Shown in pieces: positions 31,202-39,246 of a DNA stretch of 39,457 nucleotides; the stretch's first letter is position 1, and each line of letters begins with the position of its first letter. Made by a program: the position numbers and the translations under genes. Location: contig JBBQCI010000030.1 in NCBI GenBank assembly GCA_038318565.1, positions 1 to 39,457 of the forward strand, given 5' to 3'. The DNA is from UBA11346 sp038318565. Lineage in GTDB: Bacteria; Planctomycetota; UBA11346. The notes under the pieces are model-generated. The model made no database searches. It had not been told where the DNA came from and saw only the letters and a list, made by a program, of their open reading frames with translations.

Positions 31202-33058
31202 TCAGAAATTCGCCTTCGGTACCTGCATGCCGAGTCCGTAACCGCCGGTGTGCTGGCTGATCTTCAGGATGAAGCGGTTGACGCCCGCCTTGAGCTGCAC
31301 GGTCACCTTGTCGGCGCCGGGGTTATAGCCACGGCCGGTCTCGTGACTGTGCACAACTTTGCCGTTGAGCCACACGCGCACGCCATCGTCCGAGCCGACG
31401 CCGATGACCGCCTCGCGGGCATGGACCGAGGTGACTTCCGCGTAGCCGTAAGCCAAACACCATTCCGCCGGCGCCAGGTTGGTGGCCAGATCGACGAGGC
31501 CGCGCTTGGCCGCCTTGACCGACTTCCAGCTCTTGCCGGCGATGGCCTGCTTCACATCAATGGCGCCTTCGCCTTGCGCCAGTGCATCGACCGGCCCGAC
31601 GGTGTCGATAGTGGTCTTATTCTTCTCACCAGGGAAGGGCCCAATGACGTGCCATTCCTGCACGAAGTCGCCTTCTGCATCCTTCTGCACCTTGTCCCAG
31701 CTGGCGCGCAGGACGCTGCTGTCGACCTTGGGGAAGGTCTTGCCGCTGGTGGGAACCAGCGTCTTGGCCTGCAAGGGTGGCAGTTCGTCACCGTAAGCGG
31801 CGATCATCTCGTCGCACATCTCGACGATCTGATCAGTGCGCATCGAGGCGGCACAGAGCGGGTCGAACATGCAGGCCTGGTAGACGTGATCGCGGCGGCC
31901 TTCCATGGCGGCGCGGATGAACAGCTCGTGCTGGCTGATGTGCGGCTGCATGTAGGCAACCAGTTGTGGCGGCAATTCGCCGATCTGGGCGTGGTGCAGG
32001 CCGGTCCGGTCGACCAGGGTCGGCGCCTCGACGATGGCAGTGCGCGGCAGGTTACTGATCGTCCCGCCGTTGACCAGGTTGCCATAGATGACGCTGGGCG
32101 TACCGGTGACGATCGAATGAATGATGGTCGAGCCGTATTCGTGACTGCGGCACGGTGCGACCGCAGGTTCGGCGCTACGGCTGAAGCCCTTGAGGCGGTC
32201 GAACTCATCGACGATGCCGTCGCAACGGCGCAGGTACTCGTCGATCGGGATGTCGAATTCGTCGATGGTTTTCTTGCCGCGCGGGATGAACCACGGGTTA
32301 TATTCGGCGTTATGCTCCGAGCTTTCGGTGATGAAGTGCCCGAGCCGCTTCATCAGTTCGAAGCGCACCTTGTTGGAGCTACGAATCTTCTCGTCCTCCA
32401 TCGCCTTGAACAAGCGTGGGTAGAGGTCGACCCCGTCCTTCTCCATCTTCAGGTAGAAGGCCATGTGGTTGATGCCGGCGCAGATGAACGAGACCTTGTG
32501 CGGATCCTCGCCGATGTAGCCCATCAGCTGGTCGAAGGTGCCCTGCACGCTGTGGCACAGGCCGACCGCTTGGATGCCCGAGGTGCGGAACACGCTCTGC
32601 ATGTTCATCGACATGGGGTTGGAGTAGTTCAGCAGCACGGCGCGCGGGCAGACCTCGCCCATGTCCTTGGCCATACCGGACAACATCGGGTAGGTGCGCA
32701 GGGCTCGAAACAGCCCGCCGGGGCCAGTGGTGTCGGCGATGGTGAAGTTGAGGTTGTATTTGCGCGGGATTTCGAAGTCGACCAGGGTCGAGTTGAAGCC
32801 GCCGATTTGCACCATGTTGATGACGAAGTCAGCACCCTTGAGAGCCTGCCGGCGGTCCATGGTGGTTTCGATCGTGGGATTGACGCCCAATGCCTTGGCT
32901 GTCTTGCGGCAGAGGTTGCCGGCGACTTCGAGGCGTTCAGCGTCGATGTCCATGTAGGACAGTGTGCAGTCCTTGAACTCGGGCATCCCAAGGATGTCAC
33001 CGGTCAGGTTGCGGGCGAAGACGACGCTGCCAGCGCCGATCATAGCGATTTTAGTCAC
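31202..33058 (-). CDS. GH4 family alpha-galactosidase/glycosidase with extra C-terminal domain
   Basis: This 618-aa protein has a normal GH4 core in residues 1-435. Marks are K-I-A-M-I-G-A-G-S (NAD+ site), A-D-T-T-G-P-G-G-L-F-R-A-L-R-T, G-L-C-H-S-V-Q-G with metal ligands Cys168 and His169, I-N-H-M-A-F around 196-201, and S-S-E-H-N-A-E-Y-N-P-W-F at 247-257. These are MelA-like, so alpha-galactosidase or alpha-glucuronidase is likely. GH4 hydrolysis goes by NAD-dependent oxidation at C3. Residues 465-618 add a beta-rich module (W-H-V-I-G-P-F-P, then V-G-S-D-D-G-V-R-V-W-L-N-G-K-V-V-H) usually found on exported proteins. No signal peptide is visible. The GTG at 33058 has AGGAG 8 nt upstream; an ATG 8 codons earlier is possible. 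Confidence 0.88.
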   Translation of the reverse strand: MTKIAMIGAGSVVFARNLTGDILGMPEFKDCTLSYMDIDAERLEVAGNLCRKTAKALGVNPTIETTMDRRQALKGADFVINMVQIGGFNSTLVDFEIPRKYNLNFTIADTTGPGGLFRALRTYPMLSGMAKDMGEVCPRAVLLNYSNPMSMNMQSVFRTSGIQAVGLCHSVQGTFDQLMGYIGEDPHKVSFICAGINHMAFYLKMEKDGVDLYPRLFKAMEDEKIRSSNKVRFELMKRLGHFITESSEHNAEYNPWFIPRGKKTIDEFDIPIDEYLRRCDGIVDEFDRLKGFSRSAEPAVAPCRSHEYGSTIIHSIVTGTPSVIYGNLVNGGTISNLPRTAIVEAPTLVDRTGLHHAQIGELPPQLVAYMQPHISQHELFIRAAMEGRRDHVYQACMFDPLCAASMRTDQIVEMCDEMIAAYGDELPPLQAKTLVPTSGKTFPKVDSSVLRASWDKVQKDAEGDFVQEWHVIGPFPGEKNKTTIDTVGPVDALAQGEGAIDVKQAIAGKSWKSVKAAKRGLVDLATNLAPAEWCLAYGYAEVTSVHAREAVIGVGSDDGVRVWLNGKVVHSHETGRGYNPGADKVTVQLKAGVNRFILKISQHTGGYGLGMQVPKANF

Positions 33059-33174
33059 GGGGAGGGCTCCTGTGCCTGACATGCTAGGCAGGGCCAGCCC
33101 TCAGTGCATGAGCGTTGCGTGACCAATCGTGTGCAGAATGTGATATACCCGACTAGGCCCTCTGAGAGGATGGA

Positions 33175-33996
33175 TCAGCCTGCCGCACCGCGACAGGCCA
33201 ACCGATAGGCGCGTGGTCCTTGGCCATGCTTGGCCGCGAACAAGCGATGCAGGCGGGCGCGTCCCAGCCCGCAGCCGGCAGCGATCTCGGCAACCGGAAG
33301 ATCGGTTAGGGCAAGCTGACGTTCGGCCCAACGCAGGCGCAGGGCGGTCAGCAAATCGGTCGCCGTGCCACCCGTTGCTAAGCGGATGCTACGGCTGATG
33401 TGCTCGCGTGACCGTTTGCTCAGTCGTACCAGAGCCGAGATGCCTTCGGCCAACAGCGGCGGTTCGGCGCAACGTTCGATTGGGGCTGCCAGCCAGGCCG
33501 GCGCATTGCGCCACAGATCCGCACCGTGCGGCCGAAGGCGGTCGAGCAGAGTGCAGAGGAAGGCGTCACGGGCGAGTTCGTCATCGGGACCGCAGCGCAA
33601 CATCTCGATGCGGCGACCGAGGGCCGCAACGTCGTCTTTGGACAATCGGCGGACAACCGGTTCCACTCCGTCGCCCCACAGTTCGCGGCAGTCGTAGCGC
33701 TTCTCAAGGGCACGCAGCGTACTCGTGGGGAAGGCGATGTTGACGATCACTCCGACGTGGCCTTCAACGCCGTGGATGTCGTGCTCGTGACCAGGACGGA
33801 CCAGCAGCAGATCACCAGCCGTCAGCAGTCGGACGCTGCGACCACTGTCGTGGCGTACGGCGCCCATCTCAACCCACATTGCCTCGGTGAAGTCGTGGCT
33901 GTGCCGTCCGGACGAGTGGCCGGGATGGTAGAAGCCACGGGCGACGTGGCAGCCCCCTGCCAACGGCTGCAAATCAGTGAAACGAAGGACTCTCAT
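33175..33996 (-). CDS. AraC family transcriptional regulator
   Basis: This 273-aa protein has an N-terminal cupin-like sensor domain (H-S-H-D-F-T-E-A-M-W-V near residue 32, L-L-T-A-G-D-L-L-L-V-R-P-G-H-E-H-D-I) followed by a C-terminal AraC pair of helix-turn-helix motifs. These are L-S-K-R-S-R-E-H-I-S-R-S-I-R (first) and L-P-V-A-E-I-A-A-G-C-G-L-G-R-A-R-L-H-R-L-F-A-A-K-H-G-Q-G-P-R-A-Y-R (second). The sensor should bind a sugar or related ligand. It lies 116 bp before GH4 on the same strand and diverges from the dioxygenase across 68 bp, so it probably controls both. Confidence 0.93.
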   Translation of the reverse strand: MRVLRFTDLQPLAGGCHVARGFYHPGHSSGRHSHDFTEAMWVEMGAVRHDSGRSVRLLTAGDLLLVRPGHEHDIHGVEGHVGVIVNIAFPTSTLRALEKRYDCRELWGDGVEPVVRRLSKDDVAALGRRIEMLRCGPDDELARDAFLCTLLDRLRPHGADLWRNAPAWLAAPIERCAEPPLLAEGISALVRLSKRSREHISRSIRLATGGTATDLLTALRLRWAERQLALTDLPVAEIAAGCGLGRARLHRLFAAKHGQGPRAYRLACRGAAG

Positions 33997-34064
33997 ATCA
34001 CCCTAGAATACATGACTTCACGTCTAGAGCCAGTGTCCTCTCGGCAGACACCCACACTGAAGAC
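33997..34064. promoter_or_regulatory. Divergent promoter region between AraC regulator and PhyH gene
   Basis: This 68-bp gap must hold both promoters. It contains an inverted pair CTAGA ... TCTAG with a 15-bp spacer near 34,002-34,026, a possible operator for the AraC protein. No -35/-10 boxes could be set with confidence. Confidence 0.4.
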
Positions 34065-34892
34065 ATGATCGCAACCTTGCCAACGACCCCAACCGGCCGT
34101 TTACATGCATCCGACATTGAACACTTTCGGCGTGAAGGATACGTCTTGCCGCGGGGTCAGGTGTTTCCCGCAACGGACTTTGCCGCGTTGAAGGTCAGCT
34201 TCGAAGATCTGCTGGCCGACTGGGTCGCCTTGGGCGGTAGACCGGAGGCGATGGATGTTCCGCATTTCTATCATCCGGAACTCATGCGCTGGCTGATGCA
34301 CCAGGCGGTGCTGGACCTGGTCGAGCCGATCACCGGCCCTGACATCCTGTTGTTCTCCAGCCACTTCATCAGCAAGCCTGCCGGTGACGGACGTCGAGTA
34401 CCGTGGCACGAGGACAGCGCGTATTGGCGGGGGCAGTGGGATCCGATGGATGTCGTGACCGTGTGGCTGGCCATCGACGATAGCGATCTCGGCAATGGAT
34501 GCATGCATGTGGTGCCACGTACGCATGGCAACGGATACAGCGATTACACGGATCTGTCTGAAAAAGCCGTATTCAGCAATGAGATCAAAGCCGGCACCTT
34601 CGATGAGCGTTCGGCAGTGCCATGCATCCTGAAAGCCGGGGAATGCAGTCTGCATCACGCGAAGGCGATCCATGGCAGTGCCGCCAACACCAGCAGCCGT
34701 CGTCGTTCCGGCTATACCATGCGTTTCATCAGCGCCGCGGCGCGTTTCAACGCAGAGAAGAACACCGGCGGCATTTTTCAGATTTACCAGGCTCGCGGCC
34801 GTAATATCGCCGGCAATCCACTCGCGGATCCCACGCAGGTTAACCAGCAATGGATCGACCGCTTCGGTGTCGCTCCCCCGAAAGGCCATTGA
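34065..34892 (+). CDS. Phytanoyl-CoA dioxygenase (PhyH) family protein
   Basis: This 275-aa Fe(II)/2-oxoglutarate-dependent oxygenase is of family length. The iron triad is visible: H115-x-D117 in V-P-W-H-E-D-S-A-Y-W and distal His203 in A-I-H-G-S-A-A-N-T-S, with an arginine a few residues on for 2-oxoglutarate. L-G-N-G-C-M-H-V-V-P-R-T-H-G (141-154) is the family G-x-M-x-x-x-P-G-S-H block. The substrate is unknown; PhyH proteins next to AraC regulators are common in PVC genomes. It is divergent from the AraC gene. No signal peptide was seen, so it is cytosolic. Confidence 0.92.
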   Translation: MIATLPTTPTGRLHASDIEHFRREGYVLPRGQVFPATDFAALKVSFEDLLADWVALGGRPEAMDVPHFYHPELMRWLMHQAVLDLVEPITGPDILLFSSHFISKPAGDGRRVPWHEDSAYWRGQWDPMDVVTVWLAIDDSDLGNGCMHVVPRTHGNGYSDYTDLSEKAVFSNEIKAGTFDERSAVPCILKAGECSLHHAKAIHGSAANTSSRRRSGYTMRFISAAARFNAEKNTGGIFQIYQARGRNIAGNPLADPTQVNQQWIDRFGVAPPKGH

Positions 34893-34906
34893 TCAGATCT
34901 CGTAGC

Positions 34907-34923
34907 GCGGCCAGTTTGGCCGC
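34907..34923 (+). terminator. Short hairpin after the PhyH gene
   Basis: GCGGCCA pairs with TGGCCGC around a GTT loop, 14 bp past the stop, followed by a second GC-rich inverted pair near 34,921-34,939 (CCGCCC/GGGCGG). No T tract; weak support. Confidence 0.35.
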
Positions 34924-35063
34924 CCGTCCTTCGGGGCGGTCCGCCCAGTGGAATTGGACACCCTGCATCTGCGGCCTAGTGACGTTTGTAACGCCCCCGT
35001 AAACTGATCTGGGTTGCGCTCGTGATGACGTGACTCCGGACCCAGCACAGCTAGGGTCTACCC

Positions 35064-35855
35064 ATGTCCCGATCCAGTCAGACCTACGCCGGCCAATTCT
35101 TCGGCATCCTGTTCACCGTCGGCCTGCTCCTGGCGGCCGCCTATGGCATCATGCGTTGGGTCGGAGTCGATCCGGGCTCGATTCGCGACTGGGTCATCGG
35201 CCTGTTCGTGCTGTGGTGGCTGATCGTGGTGGTGACCCTGCCGTGGGACCTGTACTTCAAGGCGCGTTCGGTACTGGTCGATGCCGCACGTTCGCGCAAG
35301 GATGGGATCACGGTCGCCGAGTCCGACCTCGGCTACGTCGCGCGCTGGGCTTCTTGGTCGCTGCGACTGGCGATCATTCTGCACATCGTCTCCGCGGTCG
35401 GCTTCTGGCTACTTGCCGACTTCGGGATCTACCGACTGGGCTACTACGCGTCGGGAGCTTCGCTCCTGGCCATGGGCCTGCGCCCGGCCGGCCGCGCCTA
35501 CGAATACCTGTCCGATCGACTTGCCAACATCGGACGCGAGGTGCATTTCCCGCGTGACGATGTGCTGGCCCTGCACGAGCGCATCAACGCGATGGAGGGG
35601 CAGGTTAAGGAAATGAACCAGCGCCTCGACCTGAAGGACGACACGGCCTGGGCCGCCACCATCGAGGCCCGCCTTGTGGCAGGGACGTCCGAACTCGAGC
35701 GCCTGCGTGCTGCCGCCGAGGACGCCCGTCGCGCCAACGACGATGCGCACCGCCAGCTGGCCCGCGACGCTGAGGGGGCCGCGGCACGCATGGCCGAGGA
35801 CGCCCGCGTTCTCAACAACGTGCGCGAGCTGGTGCGCTTCTTCAAGGAGGCCTGA
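35064..35855 (+). CDS. Membrane protein with C-terminal coiled coil, unknown function
   Basis: This 263-aa protein has hydrophobic helices at about 10-30 (F-F-G-I-L-F-T-V-G-L-L-L-A-A-A), 42-60 (V-I-G-L-F-V-L-W-W-L-I-V-V-V) and 98-140 (L-R-L-A-I-I-L-H-I-V-S-A-V-G-F-W and a second stretch). Residues 165-260 form a charged coiled coil with Arg, Glu and Ala heptads (V-L-A-L-H-E-R-I-N-A-M-E, later L-R-A-A-A-E-D-A-R-R-A). No family is recognised. It is a single gene, 170 bp after PhyH and convergent with rpsA, with which it may share the following terminator. Confidence 0.8.
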   Translation: MSRSSQTYAGQFFGILFTVGLLLAAAYGIMRWVGVDPGSIRDWVIGLFVLWWLIVVVTLPWDLYFKARSVLVDAARSRKDGITVAESDLGYVARWASWSLRLAIILHIVSAVGFWLLADFGIYRLGYYASGASLLAMGLRPAGRAYEYLSDRLANIGREVHFPRDDVLALHERINAMEGQVKEMNQRLDLKDDTAWAATIEARLVAGTSELERLRAAAEDARRANDDAHRQLARDAEGAAARMAEDARVLNNVRELVRFFKEA

Positions 35856-35898
35856 CCCGCAGGGCCGCGGTGGCGGAGCCCCTGAGTTGTCACGGCAC

Positions 35899-35927
35899 AA
35901 AAAAACCCCAGGCGAAACCGCCTGGGG
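35899..35927 (-). terminator. Rho-independent terminator of rpsA
   Basis: A perfect 9-bp stem (CCCCAGGCG) with AAAC loop at 35,906-35,927, followed on the minus strand by seven Ts (A run 35,899-35,905). It begins 31 bp after the rpsA stop. Confidence 0.9.
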
Positions 35928-35957
35928 CTACGGACGGCCAAGCTGGCCGCGCTCCGT

Positions 35958-37574
35958 TTAGACAGCCTTCATCGACAGGCCGATCTTGCGCGTCTCGATA
36001 TCGACGTGCAGGACCTTGACCTTGACCTCTTGGTTCGGCTGGAGGTCTTCCGGGCGCGAGGTGCCGAGCTCGGAGACGTGCAGCAGGCCTTCGAGGCCGT
36101 CGAGGATCTCGACGAACACGCCGAAGTTGGTCACTTTGGTAACCTTGCCGTCGAGCACGGTGCCCTTCTTCAACTTGTCCGGGATCTCCTTGATCCAGGG
36201 ATCCTGACTGAGCTGCTTCATGCCCAGGCTGATGCGCTGACGCTCGCGGTCGATCTCGAGGATGATGCACTTCACGTGATCGCCCTTGTTGATCTCGGGC
36301 GACGGATGGGCCAGCTTCTTGGTCCAGCTGATGTCGTTGACATGCAGCAGGCCTTCGATGCCGGGCTGGATCTCGACGAAGGCGCCGTAGTTGGTCAGGT
36401 TCTTGACCGTGCCTTCGACGTGGGTGCCGACCGGGAACTTGTCGCGGATGGTGTCCCACGGGTTGTTCTCGGCCTGCTTCATGCCAAGCGAGATCTCCTG
36501 CTTCTCGTGGTCGATCTCGAGGACCATGACCTTGACCTTCTCGCCCTGCTTGACGATCTCGTTCGGATGCGTCGGGGTGCGGGTCCAGCTCAGTTCGCTG
36601 ATGTGGACGAGGCCTTCGATGCCGTCTTCCAGCTTCACGAACGCACCGTAGGTCATCAGGTTGACGATCTCGCCGTCGTGGACGGAGCCGATCGCGTAAC
36701 GTGCCTCGATCTCTTCCCACGGGTTTCGCATCTTCTGCTTCAGACCCAGGCTGATGCGGTTGCGCTCGGCATCGTAGTCCAGGACGACGACTTCGATGTG
36801 CTGGCCGATCTTGACCACTTCCGACGGGTGGTTGACGCGGCCCCACGACATGTCGGTGATGTGGAGCAGGCCGTCGAGGCCGCCGAGGTCGATGAAGGCA
36901 CCGAAGTCGGTGATGTTCTTGACCACGCCATCGCGCAGGTCGCCGACATGCAGTTCCTTGACCAGGTTCTCGCGGTTCTTCTTGCGCTCTTCTTCCAGGA
37001 CCTTGCGGCGCGAGACGACGATGTTCTTCCGTTCAGCGTCGATCTTGATGATTTCGGCTTCGATCTCCTGACCGATGTATTCGCCGACATCCGGGGCACG
37101 GCGCAGGTCGACCTGCGAGGCGGGCAGGAACACCGGCACGCCGATGTCGACCAGCAGGCCGCCCTTGATCTTGCGCACGACACGTCCCTTGACGCGGTCG
37201 CCTTCCTTGTTGGAGCCGAGGACCTGGTTCCAGCCGATCTGCAGGTCGGCCTGGCGCTTGGACAGGGCCAGTTCACCGGAGGGCTTCACCTCGGTGATCA
37301 TGACCTGGACCTTGGCGCCCAGCATGGCTTCGCCTGCGGCGAATTCAGCGATCGGCACAACGCCTTCGCTCTTGTAGCCGATGTCGACCGTGGCGTTGTC
37401 GTCGTCGACGGCGACGATGAAGCCGGTCACGATCGAGCGGGGGTCGTATTGGTTTTTGTCGTTGTCGAGAGCAGCGAGGAGGGCCTTTTCGGCATCCTTG
37501 CCGAGGGCGGCTTCCATCTCTTGGGCGAGCAGCACGTCATCGACGGCGATGAGGGATTCGAAACGCTTGGTCAT
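35958..37574 (-). CDS. rpsA: 30S ribosomal protein S1
   Basis: This 538-aa protein is close to the usual 550-560. Six S1 RNA-binding repeats are visible. The first two are divergent (S-I-V-T-G-F-I-V-A-V and D-R-V-K-G-R-V-V-R-K-I-K-G-G-L-L-V-D). The later four are canonical (for example V-V-K-N-I-T-D-F-G-A-F-I-D-L-G-G-L-D-G-L-L-H-I-T-D). S1 brings mRNA to the 30S subunit, mainly where the Shine-Dalgarno is weak, and several genes in this window lack a good one. The start at 37574 was chosen as the first Met with S1-like residues; the longer frame (to 37676) is unlike S1. Strong G+C in wobble positions, as expected of a highly expressed gene. Confidence 0.97.
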   Translation of the reverse strand: MTKRFESLIAVDDVLLAQEMEAALGKDAEKALLAALDNDKNQYDPRSIVTGFIVAVDDDNATVDIGYKSEGVVPIAEFAAGEAMLGAKVQVMITEVKPSGELALSKRQADLQIGWNQVLGSNKEGDRVKGRVVRKIKGGLLVDIGVPVFLPASQVDLRRAPDVGEYIGQEIEAEIIKIDAERKNIVVSRRKVLEEERKKNRENLVKELHVGDLRDGVVKNITDFGAFIDLGGLDGLLHITDMSWGRVNHPSEVVKIGQHIEVVVLDYDAERNRISLGLKQKMRNPWEEIEARYAIGSVHDGEIVNLMTYGAFVKLEDGIEGLVHISELSWTRTPTHPNEIVKQGEKVKVMVLEIDHEKQEISLGMKQAENNPWDTIRDKFPVGTHVEGTVKNLTNYGAFVEIQPGIEGLLHVNDISWTKKLAHPSPEINKGDHVKCIILEIDRERQRISLGMKQLSQDPWIKEIPDKLKKGTVLDGKVTKVTNFGVFVEILDGLEGLLHVSELGTSRPEDLQPNQEVKVKVLHVDIETRKIGLSMKAV

Positions 37575-37916
37575 TGGGATTCTTCCGGTCACTTGGCAGT
37601 CATCCGCAATTGCGGCGCTGACAAGGGGTTGCGGCCGGGTGGCCTGGTTACGCAAACGGTGGATTGGGCAGAACACCCGACCAACCCGCCATCAGCGAGG
37701 GCAAGACCGTAGGGAGATGCTTGCACGGCGCAAGCGGTTGGATCCTCGGCTTGCGCAAACCGTAAGACTCCCGACATGTCAACGCCAACGAGGTCGACGC
37801 CCAGGCGAAAGCGCGTTGGACGAACATGGTTGCCAGAAGGTGATTCGGGACCCGCTACAACGAAATTTGAGACACACCGAGATCGTAGTCGGCGCCTCCA
37901 GGTGCTGACAAAACAC
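37575..37916. other. Intergenic region upstream of rpsA with an inverted repeat
   Basis: This 342-bp stretch without a recognised gene must hold the rpsA promoter and leader. An 8-bp inverted pair GCGCAAGC/GCTTGCGC with a 13-nt loop lies at 37,728-37,756, about 155 nt before the start, and could be a regulatory structure. A plus-strand open frame ending at 37,908 has no known motif and is not called. Confidence 0.5.
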
Positions 37917-37944
37917 GAAACCCTCGGTTTTCACCGAGGGTTTC
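37917..37944 (-). terminator. Rho-independent terminator of tRNA-Cys
   Basis: A perfect 12-bp stem (GAAACCCTCGGT and complement) around a TTTC loop, 3 bp past the tRNA CCA, followed on the minus strand by GTGTTTTGTC. Confidence 0.85.
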
Positions 37945-37947
37945 TCT

Positions 37948-38021
37948 TGGAGGCGCTGTCCAGATTCGAACTGGAGTACACGGATTTGCAATCCGCTGCG
38001 TAGCCGCTCCGCCACAGCGCC
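37948..38021 (-). tRNA. tRNA-Cys (anticodon GCA)
   Basis: The 74-nt gene folds as a full cloverleaf on the minus strand. The acceptor stem GGCGCTG pairs with CAGCGCC, the discriminator is T, and CCA is encoded at 37,948-37,950. The anticodon arm is CGGAT-TTGCAAA-TCCG-like with GCA at 37,987-37,989, and the T arm is CCAG-TTCGAATC-TGG. It lies between rpsA and rpmB on the same strand and has its own terminator. Confidence 0.95.
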
Positions 38022-38051
38022 AGCGACCCGCGCCGCAGCGCGGGTGTCAGA

Positions 38052-38306
38052 TCATTTGGCCGAGGCGACGGCCTTGACCTTCATCGGTCGGACGACCAGA
38101 CCCTGACGCATGGCCTTGGTCGAGACGTAGACGTTCTGCACTTCGCCATCTAGAACGATGCGGAGTTTTTTGAGATTGGGCTTCACCAGACGCTTGGTGC
38201 GGCCTTTGATCTTATTACCGACGCCGCCGTTACGGCGGGCGCCCTTTTGGGCCTTAGTCCAACCGCCGCAAGCACGGCGGGCAGTGAAAACGCATTCGCG
38301 GGGCAT
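38052..38306 (-). CDS. rpmB: 50S ribosomal protein L28
   Basis: This 84-aa protein starts M-P-R-E-C-V-F-T (family M-x-R-x-C-x-x-x-G) and includes G-N-K-I-K-G-R-T-K-R-L-V-K-P-N-L-K-K (family S-x-x-x-x-x-x-R-x-x-P-N-L-Q). It ends with V-S-T-K-A-M-R-Q-G-L-V, matching S-T-K-x-L-R-x-x-x. Cysteines are at 5 and 13 only, so the four-Cys zinc form is not present. The start at 38306 has AGAGG 6 nt upstream; the longer upstream frame is not L28-like. It is 30 bp before tRNA-Cys on the same strand. Confidence 0.92.
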   Translation of the reverse strand: MPRECVFTARRACGGWTKAQKGARRNGGVGNKIKGRTKRLVKPNLKKLRIVLDGEVQNVYVSTKAMRQGLVVRPMKVKAVASAK

Positions 38307-38646
38307 GAAAACCTCTGTCGTTAGGAGGGCAGCACGATAACGGCTCTCCTGGCAGATCAAGACCGGGCTAGATGTAGGTCGGGATCCAGTGGGTACCCTG
38401 GACGGTCCAGGGGTTAGAGCTTGATGTCGATGCGGATGACGGTGGCGAGCGATTGTTTTGCAGATCGGTCCATGATGAGCTGAAATCCGGTCGGTCTGGT
38501 TGGCCACCGCCTGCCGCTAGATACAGCTGACAGGATCACAGAACTACTCCGCTGAACCGGGGCAACTTCTCTGGACACAGGTCAATTCGGGATGGACGGT
38601 GACGGGTTGTGGGCTAAGGTTGTTGGAACTCATCCGTTATCTCCCT
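38307..38646. other. Intergenic region between rpmB and the second sigma gene
   Basis: This 340-bp gap should carry both divergent promoters. It has a short hairpin CCCTGGA/TCCAGGG near 38,396-38,412. A minus-strand mini-ORF of 19 codons (38,414-38,473) precedes rpmB but has no clear ribosome site and is not called. Nothing else was recognised. Confidence 0.5.
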
Positions 38647-39246
38647 GTGGACGAACCTACACCACCAGCTGAGCCCGTGCCCGATGCCGAACTCCTGGTT
38701 CGGTTCGCCTTGGGGCACGACATGGACGCCGCCGCTACCTTGATCTCCCGGCACGAGGGCAGCTTGCTGCGGGTGGCCCACGCCTTGCTCGGCAACGCCC
38801 AAGCCGCCCAGGACGCGGCCCAAGAGGCGTTCCTGGCGCTGTGCCGCGAGCGCGACCGGCTCGCCGCCAATAACAGTGCGAATCGAAATCTCGGCGGCTG
38901 GCTGTGCACCGTGGTGCGCAACCATTGCCTTGATCAGCTGCGTGCCCGCGCTTGCCGACGTCACCTTGACGCCCGCGAGCTTGATCCGGCGGGCACGCTG
39001 TGCGATCCGGTCCAACCGCTTGCCGCCGTCGAGGGCGCCGAACGGGTATGGGCAGCGGTCTCGGCGCTGCCCCCGTTGGAACGCGCCGCCATCACCCTGC
39101 GCTACCGAGATGGCCTGCCCTACCAGGACATCGCCGCTCGCCTCGACAAGACGGCAACTCACGTCGGCGTCCTGCTGCACACCGCCCTCGGCCGACTGCG
39201 CAGCGGCGGCGCCCTGGCCTGCGTCGCCCCAGGGAGTGCGACATGA
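38647..39246 (+). CDS. ECF-type RNA polymerase sigma factor (pair 2)
   Basis: This protein of about 199 aa has region 2 marks A-H-A-L-L-G-N-A-Q-A-A-Q-D-A-A-Q-E-A-F-L and G-G-W-L-C-T-V-V-R-N-H-C-L-D-Q-L-R, and region 4 marks L-P-P-L-E-R-A-A-I-T-L-R-Y-R-D-G-L-P-Y-Q-D-I-A-A-R-L-D-K-T. It is very similar to the sigma protein at 30,477 in order and wording, so the two are paralogues. The GTG at 38647 lacks a good Shine-Dalgarno; an in-frame GTG at 38599 is an alternative. The stop overlaps the next start (ATGA). Confidence 0.88.
   Translation: MDEPTPPAEPVPDAELLVRFALGHDMDAAATLISRHEGSLLRVAHALLGNAQAAQDAAQEAFLALCRERDRLAANNSANRNLGGWLCTVVRNHCLDQLRARACRRHLDARELDPAGTLCDPVQPLAAVEGAERVWAAVSALPPLERAAITLRYRDGLPYQDIAARLDKTATHVGVLLHTALGRLRSGGALACVAPGSAT

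Noticed and set aside
31148..33079. Plus-strand open frame of 643 codons
   Set aside because: Exact antisense shadow of the GH4 gene, caused by high GC and low stop frequency.
36006..37712. Plus-strand open frame of 568 codons
   Set aside because: Antisense shadow of rpsA; repeats in it mirror the S1 repeats.
37776..37908. Plus-strand frame near rpsA ending HTEIVVGASRC
   Set aside because: It looks somewhat protein-like but has no start signal or family motif; possibly an old fragment, not supportable.
38414..38473. Minus-strand mini-ORF of 19 codons before rpmB (a possible leader peptide)
   Set aside because: No clear Shine-Dalgarno and no attenuator-like hairpin linked to it; it could be chance.
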